Assembly: GCA_018267615.1 (NCBI GenBank)
Contig: JAFDYD010000055.1
Location: 1-64,000, forward strand
Direction of reading: 5' to 3'
DNA: 64,000 bases
DNA from: Bacteroidota bacterium
GTDB lineage: Bacteria; Bacteroidota; Bacteroidia; Chitinophagales; Chitinophagaceae
Positions 28,481 to 37,360 of this stretch are shown here, piece after piece; positions within the stretch are counted from its first letter, which is position 1; the number at the start of each line of letters is the position of its first letter. The notes below the pieces were generated by a model. The model made no database searches. It was not told the origin of the DNA and saw only the letters and a program-made list of their open reading frames with translations. Both the position numbers and the translations under genes were made by a program.

Positions 28481-29296
28481 ATGAAAAAGCGATTGATTTC
28501 TTATGTCTTCATATTGTGCGTTGCTGGAGTGAGGGCACAAACGGTAAAATTACCGGAAGCGAAACACAAATTTATTGTGATTGCTCATCGCGGTGATCAT
28601 GTTGAAGTTCCCGAAAACACCGTTGCTGCGTTTCAAAATGCGATTAGAAATGAGGTGGATTTTGTCGAGATTGATTTGCGCACGACAAAAGACAGTGTGC
28701 TTGTAATTATGCACGACGCTACTGTCGACAGAATGACCAATGGGAAAGGTAAAGTAAGTGAGCTGACGTACCAGCAAATAAGTCAATTAAAAATAACTGA
28801 CAAAGCGAAAGGCCCGACAAAGACATATGCAATACCAACTTTCGAAGAAGTGCTAACCATATGCCGTAATAGAATACACATTTATCTGGATTATAAAAGT
28901 GCCAATGTGCAACAGAGTTATAACATGATTAAAAAATTCGGCATGCAAAATCAGGTGATTGTTTATATTAATCAGCCTTCTCAATATACAGAATGGAGGA
29001 AAGTGGCTCCGGCCATGCCTTTGATGATGAGCTTGCCGGATGACATCAAATCCGAAGAAACACTAAAAAATTTTTTGGAAAAAACACCCGTTGAATTATT
29101 GGATGGCGACTATACGGATTATACGGATGAGACTTTGAAAACAGCACAGCGCTTAGGCGTTACCGTTTGGCCAGACATACAAAGCGCTGATGAAAGCAAG
29201 AATTGGGATAAGGCAATTGATATGGGATTTAAAGGGTTACAAACAGATCATCCCAAAGCGCTGATTGAATATTTGAAAAAAAAGGGGCTGAGATAG
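28481..29296 (+). CDS. exported glycerophosphodiester phosphodiesterase (GDPD)
   Basis: 271 aa. Signal peptide ending VRAQ (residue 20). GDPD TIM barrel with HRG (H36-R37), ENT, the metal-binding E63-x-D65 (VEIDLR) and the second catalytic histidine H78 (IMHDATVDRMTNGKG). It hydrolyses glycerophosphodiesters, or related phosphodiesters, to glycerol-3-phosphate and an alcohol in the periplasm. It is 20 bp after the acyltransferase, so it is probably in the SusCD operon. It could remove phosphodiester substituents from the target glycan or teichoic-type polymers; that link is inference. Confidence 0.91.
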   Translation: MKKRLISYVFILCVAGVRAQTVKLPEAKHKFIVIAHRGDHVEVPENTVAAFQNAIRNEVDFVEIDLRTTKDSVLVIMHDATVDRMTNGKGKVSELTYQQISQLKITDKAKGPTKTYAIPTFEEVLTICRNRIHIYLDYKSANVQQSYNMIKKFGMQNQVIVYINQPSQYTEWRKVAPAMPLMMSLPDDIKSEETLKNFLEKTPVELLDGDYTDYTDETLKTAQRLGVTVWPDIQSADESKNWDKAIDMGFKGLQTDHPKALIEYLKKKGLR

Positions 29297-29537
29297 TCTT
29301 AATGACATTGGTATCGGCAGCCGGTGTTCCAGGTTTCTTTTTTGGGATGGTTTTACCAATGCAAAACTCATTACTTTTTTGTGACAGGGTGCAGATAGAA
29401 GCTCGTAGAAACTTTGAAGGTAAATAGATTCATGATTCACTGAACTGTGGTAGCCCGAAAATTTTTATATTTATTCTATTTACTGAAATTGCAAAAATGT
29501 ATTTTAGTTTATCATTCAAAAAATCAACGCTATAAAA

Positions 29538-32054
29538 TTGTTGAAGACAAAATCACATGCCATAATTTTATTGTCTCGTGCTACATCGTCGTTTATTGCT
29601 TTATTATTTGCCTATTCCGGCATAATCGCGCAGGCTAAAAATACCGGTAGTATTATTTCCTACAAAAAAATACCTGCTGGTATTGAAGGCAAAACAGCCG
29701 CTGCCATTTTTGATATCCACGCTTACAATGCCAATATCATTCGTGTGAGGGTTTCAAAAGAAAAGCAGTTTCAAAATTTTTCATATGCGCTTCTTTCAAA
29801 TAAAATCCCATCCTTTGATTTCGTAAACGTTGAAGAAAAAAATAATACAATATTTCTATCAACAAAGGACATCAAAGTAGAAATTGAAAAAAAGCCTTTC
29901 TTTAAAATTATCTTCAGGAATAGTCGCAATGAAGTAATTAATGAAGATATGACTGGTGGCGCGTTTGGCACATCATTTATCAATAACAAACCTGTTGTTT
30001 ATAAAAAAATGCAAGGCGGTGAAAGATATGTCGGCCTTGGTGAAGCACTGGGAAATCTCGATAGAAAAGGCAGTGGCGTTAGTTTAAATAATACAGATAA
30101 CTATATGTATGGTAATCCAAGATTGCCCATGTATAGCAGTATCCCATTTTATATTGGCATCCATCATAAAATGTTGTACGGAATATTTTTCAATAATAGC
30201 CATCAGTCATTTTTTAATTTCGGACTATCTACTCCTTACACTTCGGTTTCATTTGATGGCGGCGATATGGATTATTTTCTTATATATGATACATCAGTTG
30301 CGAAAATTATTGAACACTATACTTCATTAACCGGCCGTGTGCAAATGCCGCCAATATGGGGTTTGGGATATCATCAAAGCCGTGCAGATTATTACCAGGC
30401 TAAGGCATTATCTGTTGCCCAAACTCTTCGGCAAAAAAAAATTCCGGCCGATTGCATCGTGTTAGATGCAGAATATCAATTGGGCTATGAACCATTTCGA
30501 ATTGATTCATCACGTTTTCCCGATATGCGCAAGTTGGCTGATGAACTTGCAAAAATAAATATGGAATTAACGGCATCCGTTTATCCCGGAGTGAATATTG
30601 ATTCCTCATATGATTCTTACAACGACGGATTGAAGAAAAATGTTTTTTTAAAATACAGTGACGGCAGTTTATTCAAAACAGAAATTGCACCACTCCAGGT
30701 GTTATTGCCTGACTATACCAATCCCCAAACAAGGAACTGGTGGAAAAATAAAATGAAGTGGTTTGCAGAAAATCACATTCACGGTTATTGGAATGATATG
30801 AATGAGCCAGCAGTCGGCGGAAGCTATCTGCCGGATAATTTGTTATTTAATTTTGACGGAATAAAAGCTTCCTCAGCAGAAGCAAAAAATGTATACGGAT
30901 TTCAAATGGCGAGAAGCAGTTATGAAGCAGGTTTACAAAACGAAAAAAATACAAGGCCATTTGTGTTAACACGTTCCGGGTTTGCAGGTGTGCAGAGATA
31001 TGCGGCTTTGTGGAGCGGCGACAATTCCGCGAGCGACGAAGGTTTACTGACAAGCGTTTTACTAAATTCCCAATTAGGTTTATCCGGCGTATCATTCGTT
31101 GGTTATGACATAGGCGGATTTATAGGAAATGGTTCAAAAGAATTATACACGCGCTTCATACAAGCCGGAGCATTTTCTCCCTTTTGCAGAAATCATAAAG
31201 AAATGTATGCGGTGGACAATGAACCCTGGGCCTACGGCACAGAAGCAGAAGCTATTTCAAAAACGTTTATTGGTCTCCGTTACAGGTTGATGCCTTATTT
31301 CTACTCTGCTTTTTTCAATGCTTCACTAACAGGCATGCCTATCCAGCAAAGCCTTTGTTTGCAATACCCGTTTGATGAGAAAGTGTATGATCATGTTTAT
31401 CAATATCAGTTTTTATTTGGCGGCAATATTTTGGTGGCTCCATTAACAAGCAATGAAAAATCAAAAAAACTTTATCTGCCGCCCGGCGATTGGTACAACA
31501 TTTATACAGAAGAGAAGGTAAGAGGCGCGAAAGAAATATTAGAAGATGCTCCGCTTTTTAAATTGCCCATTTTTATCAAGGCATCCTCCATCATCCCCAT
31601 GCAAAGCCTGGTGCAGTCAACAAAAGAAAAACCATCCGACACATTATTCCTTCATATTTTCAACGGCAGCGAAAAAAATAGCTTTATTTATTATGAAGAT
31701 GAAGGAGACGGCTTTTCTTATCGGGAAAAAAATTATTGTAAACGCGAAATTGAATTTGATCCGATGAATAAGAAATTGAGTATCGCAAAACAGGGAGGTT
31801 CATTTGTTTCTAAATTCAAAAAAATTCAATTGATATTTCACGGCTTTGTCCAAAATAATAGCGGATTAAAAATTAACAACAGTGATTCAAAAAATATAAG
31901 CTGGCAGAGTGTTAGGATATTAGATCCGCTTGAAAACCTTTCCGGTATTTATGACCCGGTATACTATCAACAGCTGAGGAATACGGAAAACATGGAAATG
32001 CAAAAAACTATCGTGATTGATAACTTGCCAGATGAAATAATCGTACAATGGTGA
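29538..32054 (+). CDS. secreted alpha-glucosidase-type glycoside hydrolase, GH31
   Basis: 838 aa from a TTG start at 29538. No in-frame ATG occurs before residue 138, and the TTG begins a plausible signal peptide (SHAIILLSRATSSFIALLF, then IIAQ). N-terminal galactose-mutarotase-like domain, then the GH31 barrel. The nucleophile is D420 in GYWNDMNEP and the acid/base is D495 in LWSGDNSASDEG. PPIWGLGYHQSR at about 271-282 is also classical. A C-terminal beta-domain ends the protein. It removes terminal alpha-linked glucose or xylose in the periplasm. A 241-bp gap separates it from GDPD, so it may have its own promoter. A hairpin follows its stop. Confidence 0.92.
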   Translation: MLKTKSHAIILLSRATSSFIALLFAYSGIIAQAKNTGSIISYKKIPAGIEGKTAAAIFDIHAYNANIIRVRVSKEKQFQNFSYALLSNKIPSFDFVNVEEKNNTIFLSTKDIKVEIEKKPFFKIIFRNSRNEVINEDMTGGAFGTSFINNKPVVYKKMQGGERYVGLGEALGNLDRKGSGVSLNNTDNYMYGNPRLPMYSSIPFYIGIHHKMLYGIFFNNSHQSFFNFGLSTPYTSVSFDGGDMDYFLIYDTSVAKIIEHYTSLTGRVQMPPIWGLGYHQSRADYYQAKALSVAQTLRQKKIPADCIVLDAEYQLGYEPFRIDSSRFPDMRKLADELAKINMELTASVYPGVNIDSSYDSYNDGLKKNVFLKYSDGSLFKTEIAPLQVLLPDYTNPQTRNWWKNKMKWFAENHIHGYWNDMNEPAVGGSYLPDNLLFNFDGIKASSAEAKNVYGFQMARSSYEAGLQNEKNTRPFVLTRSGFAGVQRYAALWSGDNSASDEGLLTSVLLNSQLGLSGVSFVGYDIGGFIGNGSKELYTRFIQAGAFSPFCRNHKEMYAVDNEPWAYGTEAEAISKTFIGLRYRLMPYFYSAFFNASLTGMPIQQSLCLQYPFDEKVYDHVYQYQFLFGGNILVAPLTSNEKSKKLYLPPGDWYNIYTEEKVRGAKEILEDAPLFKLPIFIKASSIIPMQSLVQSTKEKPSDTLFLHIFNGSEKNSFIYYEDEGDGFSYREKNYCKREIEFDPMNKKLSIAKQGGSFVSKFKKIQLIFHGFVQNNSGLKINNSDSKNISWQSVRILDPLENLSGIYDPVYYQQLRNTENMEMQKTIVIDNLPDEIIVQW

Positions 32055-32075
32055 GACTTTCAGCAAGAAATGTTG

Positions 32076-32098
32076 GAGCAAATACGCGCAATTTGCTC
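32076..32098 (+). terminator. weak hairpin after GH31
   Basis: An 8-bp perfect stem GAGCAAAT (32076-32083) and ATTTGCTC (32091-32098) with a 7-nt loop, 22 bp after the GH31 stop. No U-run follows, so termination would be weak or factor-assisted. Confidence 0.4.
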
Positions 32099-32167
32099 AT
32101 CAATCATAATATCACTGTTTGGGTAGTAGTAAAGTATAAAAAATAATTTTATTGTCAGTGATTCCCG

Positions 32168-32251
32168 CTATGTGCACCTATGTGCCTACTGTGTCTATGT
32201 GGTAAATTTTTTTTCACCACATAGACACAGTAGGCACATAGGTACACATAG
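32168..32251. repeat. R1 repeat, near-perfect 36-bp palindrome
   Basis: Left arm 32168-32203 begins CTATGTGCACCTATGTGCC. Right arm 32216-32251 is its near-exact reverse complement, ending GGCACATAGGTACACATAG. A 12-nt A/T-rich loop separates them. It fills the middle of the 325-bp gap between GH31 and the hydrolase at 32380; nothing else is recognisable there apart from the hairpin at 32076. It is the best preserved copy of the R1 family in the window. Confidence 0.88.
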
Positions 32252-32379
32252 CCGATTCATACCGTCGCGCTAGACAATTTGCGATTGATTTTTTTCAGGT
32301 TTTTTATAAAACTTATTTCGTCAGTATTCTCAAGATGTAAACGATAATCTTTTGCAGCTACCTTTAAACAAAAAAAGAT

Positions 32380-33042
32380 ATGGCAAACAAAAGCCTCAAG
32401 ATAAAAGTTTCAAGTTCTATCGGATCGGTTTCTGCCGAATGCAATTCAACCAAAAAGAGTAAATATATAATGACATTGGCCCATGGCGCAGGTGCCGGAA
32501 TGAATCATATTTTCATGGAGCAGTTGAGTGAAGCGCTTATGTTATTAGACATCGCTGTTCTTCGGTTTAACTTTCCTTTTTCAGAAAATAAAAAAGGCAG
32601 GCCCGACAGTCCTGCCGTCGCGCACCAGACCATAGAAGCAGCCATTGCCAAAGCAAAAAAATTATTTCCTTCATTACCGCTGTTCGCTGCGGGAAAATCG
32701 TTCGGCGGACGAATGACTTCGCAGTATTTATCTGAGCATTTCGAAAGCGATGTGAAAGGAATTATATTTTACGGCTTCCCGCTTCACGCTCCCGGAAAGC
32801 CTTCCATCGAAAGAGCTGATCATTTAAAAAAGATAAAAATTCCCATGCTTTTTTTACAGGGCAGCAGGGATGAGCTGGCGCGGTGGGACCTGATTGAATC
32901 AGTTTGTTCTTCACTACCGAAAGCAACGCTGGTAAGAATAGAAGGAGCAAATCACATGTTTAAGTCGGGGAAAAAAAAATTATTACCGGACTTGGCAAAG
33001 GAAACAAATGATTGGATGAATCAATTGTCAATCTTACGATAG
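32380..33042 (+). CDS. alpha/beta hydrolase (KANL3/TEX30-like, COG3571)
   Basis: 220 aa, no signal peptide. The opening strand-loop LAHGAGAGMNH (33-43) gives the oxyanion region. The nucleophile is S107 in AGKSFGGR, the acid is D164 in GSRDEL, and the histidine is H192 in GANHMF, giving a complete triad. Small cytosolic hydrolases of this family are widespread but no substrate is established. It stands alone between the R1 palindrome and a convergent gene 213 bp away, so a role in glycan use is only by proximity. Confidence 0.85.
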   Translation: MANKSLKIKVSSSIGSVSAECNSTKKSKYIMTLAHGAGAGMNHIFMEQLSEALMLLDIAVLRFNFPFSENKKGRPDSPAVAHQTIEAAIAKAKKLFPSLPLFAAGKSFGGRMTSQYLSEHFESDVKGIIFYGFPLHAPGKPSIERADHLKKIKIPMLFLQGSRDELARWDLIESVCSSLPKATLVRIEGANHMFKSGKKKLLPDLAKETNDWMNQLSILR

Positions 33043-33255
33043 GAAATTTTTCAAATAGAAGAAAAGGGCGTGGAGCTTTTTTCTGTTTAGTATATCTCAT
33101 CTTATTTTCAGACATTTTGGTTCGAAATAAAATGCTCAGAAATTTTTTTTATTTTTTCCAAGGCAAGCTGCACCACTACTCAATTAGTGAAAGCGGGCTC
33201 GCCTTAGAAAAATAAAAATTAATTAAGATGCTTCTTAAATGATTATCGTCAAAAA

Positions 33256-34212
33256 TTATTTCACCGAATAACTGACAAACGCAACCTTCTTACTATTCGG
33301 ACTCCACGATGGTGTGTTGATGCTTCCGGCTCCGCCAAAAAATACCGGCGTAATATCTCTGATGTTTTTTGATGTTGGATCCATCAAACGCAGTTTGACA
33401 TTTTTACCAAAAGGATGATTTTGTTTTTCATCCGTTGTGTACGCGATGCATGCGATCCATTTATTATCAGGTGATGGATGTGGGAACCAATTTGCATTTT
33501 CATCTGAAGTCATCTGCTCGGGTTGCGATCCATCTGGTCTCATCCTCCAAATCTGCATGTGACCACTTCGGTAAGAATGGAAATAAATAAATTTTCCATC
33601 CGGAGAATAATCCGGACCGTCATCTAATCCCGGTGTATCCGTAAGTCTCTTCGGAGTTCCGCCCTCAACCGGGATCGTGTACACATCAAGGTTACTAAAA
33701 TCTCCTCCGCAGTACGCCAAAGTCTTTCCATCAGGGCTCCAGCTATGCCAAAACGAAAGATCTCCCGAGTTTATTTTTTTCGGTTCGCCGCCCTGAATCG
33801 GCACGATATAAAATGAAAATTTAAAAATTCTTTGAGACGGATTGTATTCATCGGTGTTGGTGATTGCCATCCATTTGCCATCCGGCGAAAGCCCGTGATC
33901 GTCCATGAGTTTATTCACCGTTCCTGTGTAAATTTCACTCAACGCTTTCGTGCGCAGGTCCAGTTTATACATTTTGCCTTTGCCGTTAACGACAAGGTAA
34001 TTCTCAGGATGCCAGTTCGGTGCTTCAAAATCACCTTCCGCAATTAATATTGTATCCATTTTCCCTGTTTCGATATCAACGGTCTGTATGTAGCTCGTCG
34101 TGTCATGTCGATTTTGTGCGAACGAAGATGTCAACAATAATAAGCCGACAATTATGACGGACATTCGCCGGTATAAAAATAGCAGGCAGGGAAATTTCAT
34201 AGCTTTGCTCAT
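33256..34212 (-). CDS. exported TolB-like PD40 beta-propeller protein
   Basis: About 318 aa from the ATG at 34212 (MSKAMKFPCLLFLYRRM), which begins an export signal ending SSFAQ; a start at 34344 would add an implausible 44-residue leader. PD40/WD40-like blades recur: LSPDGKWMAITNTDE, WSPDGKTLAYCGG, YSPDGKFIYFHSYRSG, PSPDNKWIACIAYT, WSPNSKKVAFVSYS. The propeller resembles TolB and S9-peptidase N-terminal propellers, but no peptidase domain follows. Function unknown, probably a periplasmic binding scaffold. It is divergent from GH3 across about 157 bp and could be co-regulated with it. Confidence 0.83.
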   Translation of the reverse strand: MSKAMKFPCLLFLYRRMSVIIVGLLLLTSSFAQNRHDTTSYIQTVDIETGKMDTILIAEGDFEAPNWHPENYLVVNGKGKMYKLDLRTKALSEIYTGTVNKLMDDHGLSPDGKWMAITNTDEYNPSQRIFKFSFYIVPIQGGEPKKINSGDLSFWHSWSPDGKTLAYCGGDFSNLDVYTIPVEGGTPKRLTDTPGLDDGPDYSPDGKFIYFHSYRSGHMQIWRMRPDGSQPEQMTSDENANWFPHPSPDNKWIACIAYTTDEKQNHPFGKNVKLRLMDPTSKNIRDITPVFFGGAGSINTPSWSPNSKKVAFVSYSVK

Positions 34213-34369
34213 GTCAATCGGGTTTTTTATATAAATATCGAAAAACTTGTAGAAAGTAATCCTTGTTTTCGTCGCATTAATTTTGATGATCGTCGCATTC
34301 TTCGCTGCTGGCCCGGAACAACGCTTTACTTTTAGCAAAAGCACTTTCTTTCTTTAACTCTTTTTGTAT

Positions 34370-36697
34370 ATGAAATACTACTACTACACGATCAGCCTTC
34401 TTACGTTTTTGTTTGCCGTCTCAGTAAATAGTTTCGGTCAAAGTCAAACAGCCACCGACTTTAAAACTGTAACAAATAACAACGGACCAACACTTGGCTA
34501 CTCGCCATCATCCGGAGTAACAATTCTTACCGTTAATGGTCTCCATTTTAAGGACCTGAACAAAAATGGAAAGCTTGACGCGTATGAAGATTGGCGACTG
34601 CCGGTCGACGAACGGGCAAAAGACCTGGCAAGCAAAATGAGTATTGAACAAATTGCAGGATTGATGTTGTATAGTGCGCACCAGGCAATTCCTGCAAATG
34701 CGAGAGGCTTTGGTGCTGGTACATATGGCGGCAAACCCATTGATTCAAGTGGCATGCAACCCTTCGACATAAGTGATCAGCAGAAAAAATTTTTAAAAGA
34801 CGATAACCTGCGTCACGTATTAGTGACTCGTGTAAAAAGTCCCGATGTTGCCGCAAAATGGAATAACAATGTGCAGGCATTTGTAGAATCACTTGGGTTG
34901 GGTATCCCGGCAAATAACAGTACCGATCCACGCAATGGTGTTGTTGCAAACGCGGAATATAATATTGGTTCCGGTGGAACGATTTCTATGTGGCCGGAAT
35001 CAATTGGCATGGCCGCAACATTTGATCCATCCATTGTTCAACACTTTGGAAATATAGCGGCGCAAGAATATCGTGCGCTTGGAATTGCAACGGCTTTGTC
35101 ACCACAGGTCGATCTTGCTACTGAACCGAGATGGAGCAGGTTTAGTGGAACGTTTGGTGAAAATCCAATGTTGGCAGCAGACATGGCAAGAGCATACGTT
35201 GACGGATTTCAAACTTCAACCGGATCTTTCGAAATAAAAAACGGATGGGGATTTCACAGCGTGAATGCCATGGTAAAACACTGGCCGGGTGGCGGCCCTG
35301 AAGAAGGCGGACGTGACGCACATTATGCGTATGGAAAATTTGCGGTCTACCCTGGTAATAATTTTCAAACACAACTTATCCCTTTTATTTATGGAGCACT
35401 CAAACTAGACGGCAAAACAAAACACGCGGCTGCAGTAATGCCGTACTATACAATTTCGTTTAACCAGGATTCAAAAAATGGAGAGAACGTCGGCAACAGT
35501 TATAGTAAATATCTTATTACAGATTTGTTGCGTGATAAATATAAATACGATGGTGTTGTTTGTACAGACTGGTTAGTAACTGCTGACGAAGGCAAAACTC
35601 CTGACATGTTCGTAGGTAAATCATGGGGCGCTGAAAAATTATCTGTTGCTGAAAGACATTATAAAATATTAATGGCAGGTGTTGATCAATTCGGCGGCAA
35701 CAATGCAGCAGGCCCTGTATTGGAAGCTTATCAAATGGGAATTAAAGAACACGGAGAAGATTTTATGCGCAAACGCTTCGAACAATCTGCGGTTCGCTTG
35801 CTGCGCAACATTTTCCAAGTTGGCTTATTTGAGAATCCGTATGTAGATCCTGCACAATCGACTAAAACAGTCGGCAATGCAGATTTTATGAAAGCAGGAT
35901 ATGAAGCACAGTTAAAGTCAATTGTTCTATTGAAGGATAAAGGCAATGTGTTACCACTCGCAAAAACTAAAACAGTTTATATTCCAAAACGTACAATACC
36001 ATCAACAAGAGATTTTTTTGGCAACGTGAACCCGGAAAAAATTGAATATCCTGTCAACATGGATATTGTGAAAAAATATTTCAACGTAACAGACGATCCT
36101 TCGAAAGCTGATATTGGAATTGTGATTGTAAAAGGTCCGAATAGTGGAGTGGGTTATAACAAAGACGACAGGCAAAAAGGAGGCAACGGATATGTGCCCA
36201 TCAGTTTGCAGTACAATGCTTACACAGCAACAGCAGCACGTGCGCAAAGTATTGCTGCAGGTGATCCTGTGATTGACCCAACGATCACCAACCGGTCTTA
36301 CAAAGACAAAACAGTTACTGCAACAAATGCTGCCGATCTCAAAAACATTCTCGATACAAAAGCTGCAATGCCAGGAAAGCCCATCGTTGTTTGCATGATG
36401 CTTAGCAATCCCGCAGTTGTTTCAGAATTTGAACCCAATATAGATGCGCTTGTTGTTTCATTTGGTGTGCAGGACCAGGCGCTGATGGATATTCTTTCTG
36501 GTAAATCAGAACCATCTGGTTTGTTGCCTTTACAAATGCCTGCAGATATGCAAACTGTAGAAACGCAAAAAGAAGACGTGCCACAAGACATGCAACCATA
36601 TAGAGACAGCGAAGGTCATGTGTACGACTTTGCATTCGGTCTGAATTGGAAAGGAGTTATCAACGATTCAAGAACTGCAAAGTATAAGAAGAAATAA
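34370..36697 (+). CDS. secreted beta-glucosidase-type glycoside hydrolase, GH3
   Basis: 775 aa from the ATG at 34370 (MKYYYYTISLLTFLFAVSVNSFGQ signal); a TTG two codons earlier is not needed. A calcium-binding EF-hand/dockerin-like loop, KDLNKNGKLDAYED, lies just before the catalytic domain at about 61-74. The GH3 N-terminal barrel contains SMWPESIGMAATFD, LSPQVDLATEPRW, VKHWPGGGPEEGGRD and the nucleophile Asp in VVCTDW (D400). The GH3_C domain follows (SIVLLKDKGNVLPL). It hydrolyses beta-linked glucosides, xylosides or HexNAc; the exact specificity is not visible. It is monocistronic, with a strong terminator 25 bp after its stop. Confidence 0.93.
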   Translation: MKYYYYTISLLTFLFAVSVNSFGQSQTATDFKTVTNNNGPTLGYSPSSGVTILTVNGLHFKDLNKNGKLDAYEDWRLPVDERAKDLASKMSIEQIAGLMLYSAHQAIPANARGFGAGTYGGKPIDSSGMQPFDISDQQKKFLKDDNLRHVLVTRVKSPDVAAKWNNNVQAFVESLGLGIPANNSTDPRNGVVANAEYNIGSGGTISMWPESIGMAATFDPSIVQHFGNIAAQEYRALGIATALSPQVDLATEPRWSRFSGTFGENPMLAADMARAYVDGFQTSTGSFEIKNGWGFHSVNAMVKHWPGGGPEEGGRDAHYAYGKFAVYPGNNFQTQLIPFIYGALKLDGKTKHAAAVMPYYTISFNQDSKNGENVGNSYSKYLITDLLRDKYKYDGVVCTDWLVTADEGKTPDMFVGKSWGAEKLSVAERHYKILMAGVDQFGGNNAAGPVLEAYQMGIKEHGEDFMRKRFEQSAVRLLRNIFQVGLFENPYVDPAQSTKTVGNADFMKAGYEAQLKSIVLLKDKGNVLPLAKTKTVYIPKRTIPSTRDFFGNVNPEKIEYPVNMDIVKKYFNVTDDPSKADIGIVIVKGPNSGVGYNKDDRQKGGNGYVPISLQYNAYTATAARAQSIAAGDPVIDPTITNRSYKDKTVTATNAADLKNILDTKAAMPGKPIVVCMMLSNPAVVSEFEPNIDALVVSFGVQDQALMDILSGKSEPSGLLPLQMPADMQTVETQKEDVPQDMQPYRDSEGHVYDFAFGLNWKGVINDSRTAKYKKK

Positions 36698-36722
36698 AAT
36701 AATACGTAGAAATAGTTTATCG

Positions 36723-36758
36723 AACAGTCTTAATTTGCGCAATTAAGGCTGTTTTTTG
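36723..36758 (+). terminator. intrinsic terminator of GH3
   Basis: A 13-bp imperfect stem, AACAGTCTTAATT and AATTAAGGCTGTT, with a GCGC-type loop followed by TTTTTTGTTTT. Its right arm is the start of a 100-bp unit that is repeated at 37133. Confidence 0.85.
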
Positions 36759-37291
36759 TTTTATGTTTTGTCTCCGCAAAACGCAATCCGCAGCAATGAC
36801 TCATTTTAAAATTTCTATGTGCACCTATGTGCCTATGTGGTGAAAAAAAATTACCACATAGACACAGTAGGCACATAGTTAAAAATAGCTGAAGTATCTA
36901 AAGATGAAAATCTTTGTCCCCGATGAGTCACCGCCATACGCTCTCGCATTCTCAAGAAATTGTTGCGGGACTCATCGGTCAGAGAGTTAATTTTTTTATA
37001 GTTGAAGGAATAATCTCTAACCGAGGAGTCCCGCAATTACAGCGTCTGACTTCGGGATGAGTGTGGCGGTGACTCCTCGGCGACAGAAAAGTATCTAAAG
37101 ATGAAATTACATTTCAAATTGACCCACTACCCAATTAAGACTGTTTTTGTTTTTATGTTTTGTCCCCAAACGCAACGGCAGTAATGACTCACTTTGAAAT
37201 TTCTATGTGCACCTATGTGCCTACTGTGCCTATGTGGTGAAAAAAAATTTGCCACATGGAGACATCGAAATTTCAAAATGAGTCACTATGC
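36741..37291. repeat. duplicated 100-bp unit carrying two R1 palindromes
   Basis: Sequence beginning at 36741 (AATTAAGGCTGTTTTTTG, then TATGTTTTGTC, AACGCAA, AATGACTCA, AATTTCTATGTGCACCTATG) is repeated from 37133. Each copy runs into an R1 palindrome (near 36815-36882 and 37203-37262). The outer end resembling TTTCAAAATGAGTCACTA closes the second copy near 37288. Between the two copies sits the REP/BIME-like element below. The whole 663-bp gap between GH3 and the gene at 37361 is made of these repeats; no gene is seen. Confidence 0.8.
36912..37085. repeat. REP/BIME-like element with two inverted hairpins
   Basis: Two hairpins with perfect 10-bp outer stems: CCGATGAGTC (36920-36929) with GACTCATCGG (36969-36978), and CCGAGGAGTC (37021-37030) with GACTCCTCGG (37071-37080). 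Inner parts ACCGCC/GCGGGACTC and GAGTCCCGC/GGCGGTGACTC are cross-complementary between the hairpins. This is the same architecture as the ends of the RAYT elements at 51-60 kb, with different sequence. It is flanked on both sides by AGTATCTAAAGATGAAA, a direct repeat inside the R1 unit. Confidence 0.78.
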
Positions 37292-37360
37292 AACCGGCGT
37301 ATTCTATAATAAAAAGTTCTATTTTCATTCGTTGAAAGCTAATTTAAAAAGTATCAAGAA

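Noticed and set aside
36851..37036. 61-aa minus-strand ORF in the repeat block
   Set aside because: It is a translation of the R1 and BIME-like repeats; the same string (YVPTVSMW) appears in an ORF at the right end for the same reason.
36741..37291. Possible CRISPR array from repeated GCACATAG and AATGACTCA blocks
   Set aside because: Repeats are long palindromes with irregular spacing, no unique equal-length spacers and no cas genes.
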